From the NCBI GenBank assembly GCA_902805485.1, contig CADCTM010000378.1, positions 1 to 9,020 on the forward strand: a stretch of DNA of 9,020 bases, given 5' to 3'. Both the position numbers and the translations under genes were made by a program. The DNA comes from an uncultured Coleofasciculus sp. (GTDB taxonomy: Bacteria > Cyanobacteriota > Cyanobacteriia > Cyanobacteriales > Coleofasciculaceae). The notes under the pieces were generated by a model. That model worked only from the letters and a program-made list of their open reading frames with translations, did no database searches and was not told where the DNA came from. Within the stretch, counting starts at the first letter, position 1, and each line of letters starts with the position of its first letter. Of the stretch, positions 6,588-9,020 are shown piece by piece.

Positions 6588-7316
6588 ATGAGCAACACCA
6601 GCAACTTTCGTCAAGCGATGCGTGAAGCTAAAAATCACGCGCTAGTTGGTCCCAATGTGATTGCCAACGCGCTTCCTTATGTGGGAGCAGGACTTGTTTT
6701 AACCGCCCTCGGTACTTACGGGGGTTTGGGCGTTTTGCGTTCCAATCCAGGGCTATTCATGACCACCTTCTGGGTGGCACTGATTGCTGAAATCGCTCTT
6801 TTCTTCGTTGCTAGTGGCGTTGCCCAAAAAGGCAATAAAGGCATCGCCCTGCCCCTTCTAGCAACCTACAGCCTGCTATCTGGCTATACCCTCAGCGGCT
6901 TAATCTTTGTTGCCCTGAGAACACAAGGCGTTGGTCTGCAAGGAATTGGTTTTGCCGCCCTTGGTTGTGGCGCTACCTTTATCGCCGCTAGACAAATTGG
7001 CTCGAATCTTTCTGAAGAAGACGGACAGGCTCTAACTAAAACTGTGCAACTAGGTATGATTGCCTTGGTTGTTGTTTTAGTCGGTCAGGTAATCTTTTCC
7101 TTTTTTGGCGGCGGTTTTCCCGGTTGGCTAGAAATTGCCGTCTCCGGCATCGGTGTGTTTCTGTTTGCTGGCGCGGCTGTGGTAGATTTCTACATCCTGC
7201 CTCGCACCTACCGCGACGATGAATACTTGCCTGCGGCGCTGTCGATGTATCTCACCTACATCAACTTGTTCATCTTCATTTTGCGCCTGCTGATTGCCTT
7301 TAACAGCCGCGATTAA
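6588..7316 (+). CDS. Bax inhibitor-1 (BI-1/TMBIM/YccA) family membrane protein
   Basis: The ATG at 6588 is chosen over the upstream in-frame ATG at 6549 because AGAGGAAG lies just before it and MSNTSNFRQAMREAK is the natural N-terminus. The product has 242 residues and about seven membrane helices (near 24-50, 58-79, 86-110, 114-136, 154-174, 180-200 and 217-237). The C-terminal signature is FAGAAVVDFYILPRTYRDDE and LPAALSMYLTYINLFIFILR. BI-1 proteins are membrane channels or regulators, and Bacillus YetJ is a pH-sensitive calcium leak. The sixth-helix Asp is kept (Asp200). The second Asp of the YetJ pair, expected in the YLD.IN segment, is Thr223 here, so gating may differ. From memory this Thr is usual in the cyanobacterial subgroup. 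The gene is monocistronic by context, between sigF (divergent) and a palindrome. Confidence 0.9.
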   Translation: MSNTSNFRQAMREAKNHALVGPNVIANALPYVGAGLVLTALGTYGGLGVLRSNPGLFMTTFWVALIAEIALFFVASGVAQKGNKGIALPLLATYSLLSGYTLSGLIFVALRTQGVGLQGIGFAALGCGATFIAARQIGSNLSEEDGQALTKTVQLGMIALVVVLVGQVIFSFFGGGFPGWLEIAVSGIGVFLFAGAAVVDFYILPRTYRDDEYLPAALSMYLTYINLFIFILRLLIAFNSRD

Positions 7317-7341
7317 CTTAAGTTTAATCAACCGAGTATGG

Positions 7342-7361
7342 GGGCACGGTATACCGTGCCC
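7342..7361. repeat. Perfect 20-base palindrome, possible terminator and dispersed cyanobacterial repeat
   Basis: GGGCACGGTATACCGTGCCC is its own reverse complement. It lies 25 bases after the BI-1 stop and 71 bases before prfB. G·T pairs could extend the stem by two. The sequence is very close to the GGGGCACGGCA-TGCCGTGCCCC elements that I recall as scattered in many cyanobacterial genomes. As RNA it would form a strong GC hairpin that could end BI-1 transcription, but it is not followed by a good T-run. Confidence 0.6.
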
Positions 7362-7432
7362 TTACTTATGCCACACTCTAGTTAAAATCAAATATGCAAC
7401 CCTTAACGTGGTAGCGAAGGATAGAAATCATC

Positions 7433-8540
7433 ATGGAAGCCTTAGAAATTAAACGCGAAGTCGAACTGTTGTCACAGCGCCTGGGGAAAACCCAGGACTA
7501 TCTTTGACGTTCCCGCTCTTACTGCAAAAATTCAAGACTTGGAACAGTTGGCAGCTCAACCGGATTTTTGGGATGAGCAAACTTCGGCTCAACAAACGCT
7601 GCAAGAACTTAATGACCTAAAATCTAACATCGAGCAGTATCACCACTGGCGCAGCTCCCTAGAAGACGCTAAAGCGGTTTTGGAGCTGGTAGAACTTGAA
7701 GAAGACGCGGCACTGCTCTCGGAAGCTGAAACTAGCCTGACTCAGCTCAATCAAGAACTTGACCGTTGGGAGTTAGAACAACTGCTCTCCGGCATCTATG
7801 ACGCCAAAGGTGCTGTCCTTACCCTAAATGCCGGTGCCGGGGGCACAGATGCCCAAGATTGGGTGGAAATCCTCCTCCGAATGTACACCCGTTGGGCAGA
7901 TAAGCACGGTTACAAAGTCCAGCTTGTGGAAAAATCGGAAGGTGAGGAAGCGGGCATTAAGTCGGTGACTCTGGAAGTTGACGGGCGTCACGCCTATGGC
8001 TACCTAAAAGCGGAAAAGGGAACGCACCGACTGGTAAGAATTTCTCCTTTTAATGCCAATGGCAAGCGGCAAACGAGCTTTGCTGGCGTTGAAGTGATGC
8101 CGCTGATCGATAATTCGGTTCAGTTGGACATTCCCGACAAAGATTTAGAAGTTACAACCTCCCGTGCTGGTGGTAAGGGTGGGCAAAATGTCAATAAGGT
8201 GGAGACAGCGGTACGGATTAAGCATATTCCCACAGGTATTGCCGTACGCTGTACCGAAGAACGCAGTCAATTGCAAAATAAAGAAAAAGCCCTGGTTATT
8301 CTGAAAGCGAAGTTGCTGATTATTGCCCAAGAGCAACGCGCTCAAGAAGTTGCTGAAATCAGAGGTGATATGGTAGAAGCGGCTTGGGGCAACCAAATTC
8401 GGAATTATGTTTTCCATCCTTACCAGATGGTCAAAGATTTACGCACAAATGTGGAAACTTCAATGCTCAATGATGTGCTTGACGGTGACATCGATTTGTT
8501 CATTGAAGCTTACCTCCGTCAGGAAAATCAGCTAACCTAA
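7433..8540 (+). CDS. prfB: Peptide chain release factor 2, expressed by programmed +1 frameshift
   Basis: The coding sequence is 7433-7504 joined to 7506-8540, giving 368 residues, the usual length. RF2 recognises UAA and UGA in the ribosomal A site and triggers peptide release. The zero frame (MEALEIKREVELLSQRLGKT...) ends at TGA 7505-7507. The +1 frame runs on as DVPALTAKIQDLEQL. The N-terminal coiled coil spans about 1-110. The stop-codon-reading tripeptide SPF is at 204-206 and the peptidyl-transferase GGQ at 249-251 (SRAGGKGGQNVNKVE), almost the same numbering as E. coli RF2. AAGGA precedes the ATG at 7433 by 11 bases. Downstream, in the same direction, lie DUF3285 and ybeY genes, a grouping I associate with cyanobacteria. 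Confidence 0.97.
7494..7508 (+). promoter_or_regulatory. RF2 programmed frameshift signal (AGGA - CTT TGA C)
   Basis: The slippery CTT (7502-7504) is followed by the in-frame stop TGA and then C, the weak-termination context. AGGA (7494-7497) lies four bases before the CTT as an internal Shine-Dalgarno. The site is nearly the same as E. coli AGGGGGTATCTTTGAC. When RF2 is scarce, the ribosome pauses at UGA and slips +1, so RF2 regulates its own synthesis. Confidence 0.95.
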
Positions 8541-8570
8541 AATTCGCAGGCTCTTGAAATCAATAACAAC

Positions 8571-8607
8571 TGTATACAGGTCAGGGATTGTTAAGTTACC
8601 TGTTACA
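8571..8607. repeat. Hairpin-forming inverted repeat between prfB and the DUF3285 gene
   Basis: TGTATACAGGT (8571-8581) and ACCTGTTACA (8598-8607) can pair over 10 bases with one bulged T and a 16-base loop. The left arm overlaps the 10-base palindrome CTGTATACAG (8570-8579). No T-run follows, so a Rho-independent terminator is unlikely. An operator, a processing site or an attenuator is possible. Confidence 0.4.
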
Positions 8608-8650
8608 TTAGAGTCATAAAATAACCTCTAAGTGAAATTCAACGGTTCTT

Positions 8651-8863
8651 ATGAGCAACCCATCTTCACCACCTGAAACCCCGCAAAGTTTGAGTGAAAT
8701 GACAACCCTGCCCGCCTTAACATCAACTGAACCGAAGCCTAGTTACGTAAAACTGGCAATGCGTAATATGGTTCGTAAACGCGGCAAATCGTTACAACAC
8801 TTTTTCCTCACGACTTTTGGACTGTTAGCGGTGCTTGTTGGTCTGGCATACTTAACTCGTTAA
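8651..8863 (+). CDS. DUF3285-type single-helix membrane peptide, 70 residues
   Basis: The N-terminal 30 residues are disordered and rich in Ser, Pro and Thr. They are followed by the conserved block SYVKLAMRNMVRKRGKSLQH (31-50) and one membrane helix FFLTTFGLLAVLVGLAYL (51-68). The basic face before the helix suggests that the N-terminus stays in the cytosol. I recognise this as the cyanobacterial DUF3285 family, whose function is unknown. It sits between prfB and ybeY. The ATG at 8651 has no good Shine-Dalgarno, but it is the only start that keeps the conserved block in a normal-length product. Confidence 0.8.
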   Translation: MSNPSSPPETPQSLSEMTTLPALTSTEPKPSYVKLAMRNMVRKRGKSLQHFFLTTFGLLAVLVGLAYLTR

Positions 8864-8900
8864 ACCGAATGACAGCAACATCCGAGGAGACCCGCAAAGC

Positions 8901-9020
8901 GTGCAAGTTGAAGTGAGCGTACAGGATTGTTTTTTTACAGCGTCTCGGTCAACCCTTACCGAAGCGAAGAAATTCTCTTGCCATTGCTCAAACCAACTTT
9001 CCCAAGTGGTAGTAGAGATA
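8901..9020 (+). CDS. ybeY: Start of endoribonuclease YbeY (rRNA maturation factor), apparently rearranged, cut by the right edge
   Basis: GTG at 8901 follows GAGGAG (8884-8889) at 11 bases and encodes VQVEVSVQDCFF, the usual YbeY N-terminus of cyanobacteria. YbeY is a metal-dependent RNase that matures 16S rRNA and helps ribosome quality control; its metal-binding H-x3-H-x5-H motif lies further along and is outside the window. The frame stays open to the edge (40 codons), but residues after about 24 (FSCHCSNQLSQVVVEI) are not YbeY-like. On the opposite strand, 9019 to 8969 reads ISTTTWESWFEQWQENF, which does look like the next part of YbeY (W..WF.QW). The gene start may be broken by a local inversion or inverted duplication. 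Identity of the start is likely; integrity is doubtful. Confidence 0.55.
   Translation, partial: MQVEVSVQDCFFTASRSTLTEAKKFSCHCSNQLSQVVVEI

Noticed and set aside
8869..8916. ATG at 8869 with a short frame as a separate peptide or ybeY start
   Set aside because: It ends after 15 codons and is out of frame with the YbeY-like sequence.
1..9020. Mobile element, CRISPR array, tRNA/rRNA or a new defence system
   Set aside because: No transposase or integrase motifs, terminal repeats, spaced repeats or RNA-gene signatures were seen. The genes are mostly ordinary cyanobacterial chromosomal genes.

Overview
The window looks like a piece of a cyanobacterial chromosome. The evidence is a SigF-type group 3 sigma factor, an SDR protein with an inserted CIA30 domain, a seven-helix Bax-inhibitor-1 protein of the cyanobacterial subfamily, and the order prfB – DUF3285 membrane peptide – ybeY. 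I cannot name the genus. I saw no copy of the HIP1 octamer (GCGATCGC) common in many cyanobacteria. There are no rRNA or tRNA genes, transposases or CRISPR arrays.

Left part (1-3450). A glycosyltransferase-39-like membrane protein on the minus strand runs off the left edge. Its reading frame has no stop in the window, so a simple stop-to-stop search can miss it. Divergent from it is a ZIP-type metal transporter gene that appears dead: about 50 residues look missing from the middle, and an in-frame TAA follows. It converges, with only 4 bases between stop codons, on an alpha/beta-hydrolase gene. That gene is probably co-transcribed with a 107-residue protein of unknown function.

Middle part (3450-6590). 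About 490 bases without a gene carry a plausible promoter for a 494-residue SDR/CIA30 protein that starts at GTG and resembles plant HCF173 in layout. It converges on sigF (minus strand). A 315-base divergent region separates sigF from the BI-1 gene and holds a TATAAA box and a set of three mutually complementary arms.

Right part (6588-9020). The BI-1 gene is followed by a perfect 20-base palindrome. Then comes prfB (release factor 2), read through the classic CTT-TGA-C +1 frameshift site, then a 70-residue DUF3285 membrane peptide, then the first codons of ybeY. The ybeY start looks right on the plus strand for about 12 residues. The next piece of YbeY-like sequence (W..WF.QW) is found on the opposite strand at the right edge, which suggests a micro-inversion or inverted duplication at the window end.

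I found no convincing new defence or mobile system. The most unusual signals are the rearranged ybeY start, the doubly damaged ZIP gene, and several unassigned palindromes between genes.
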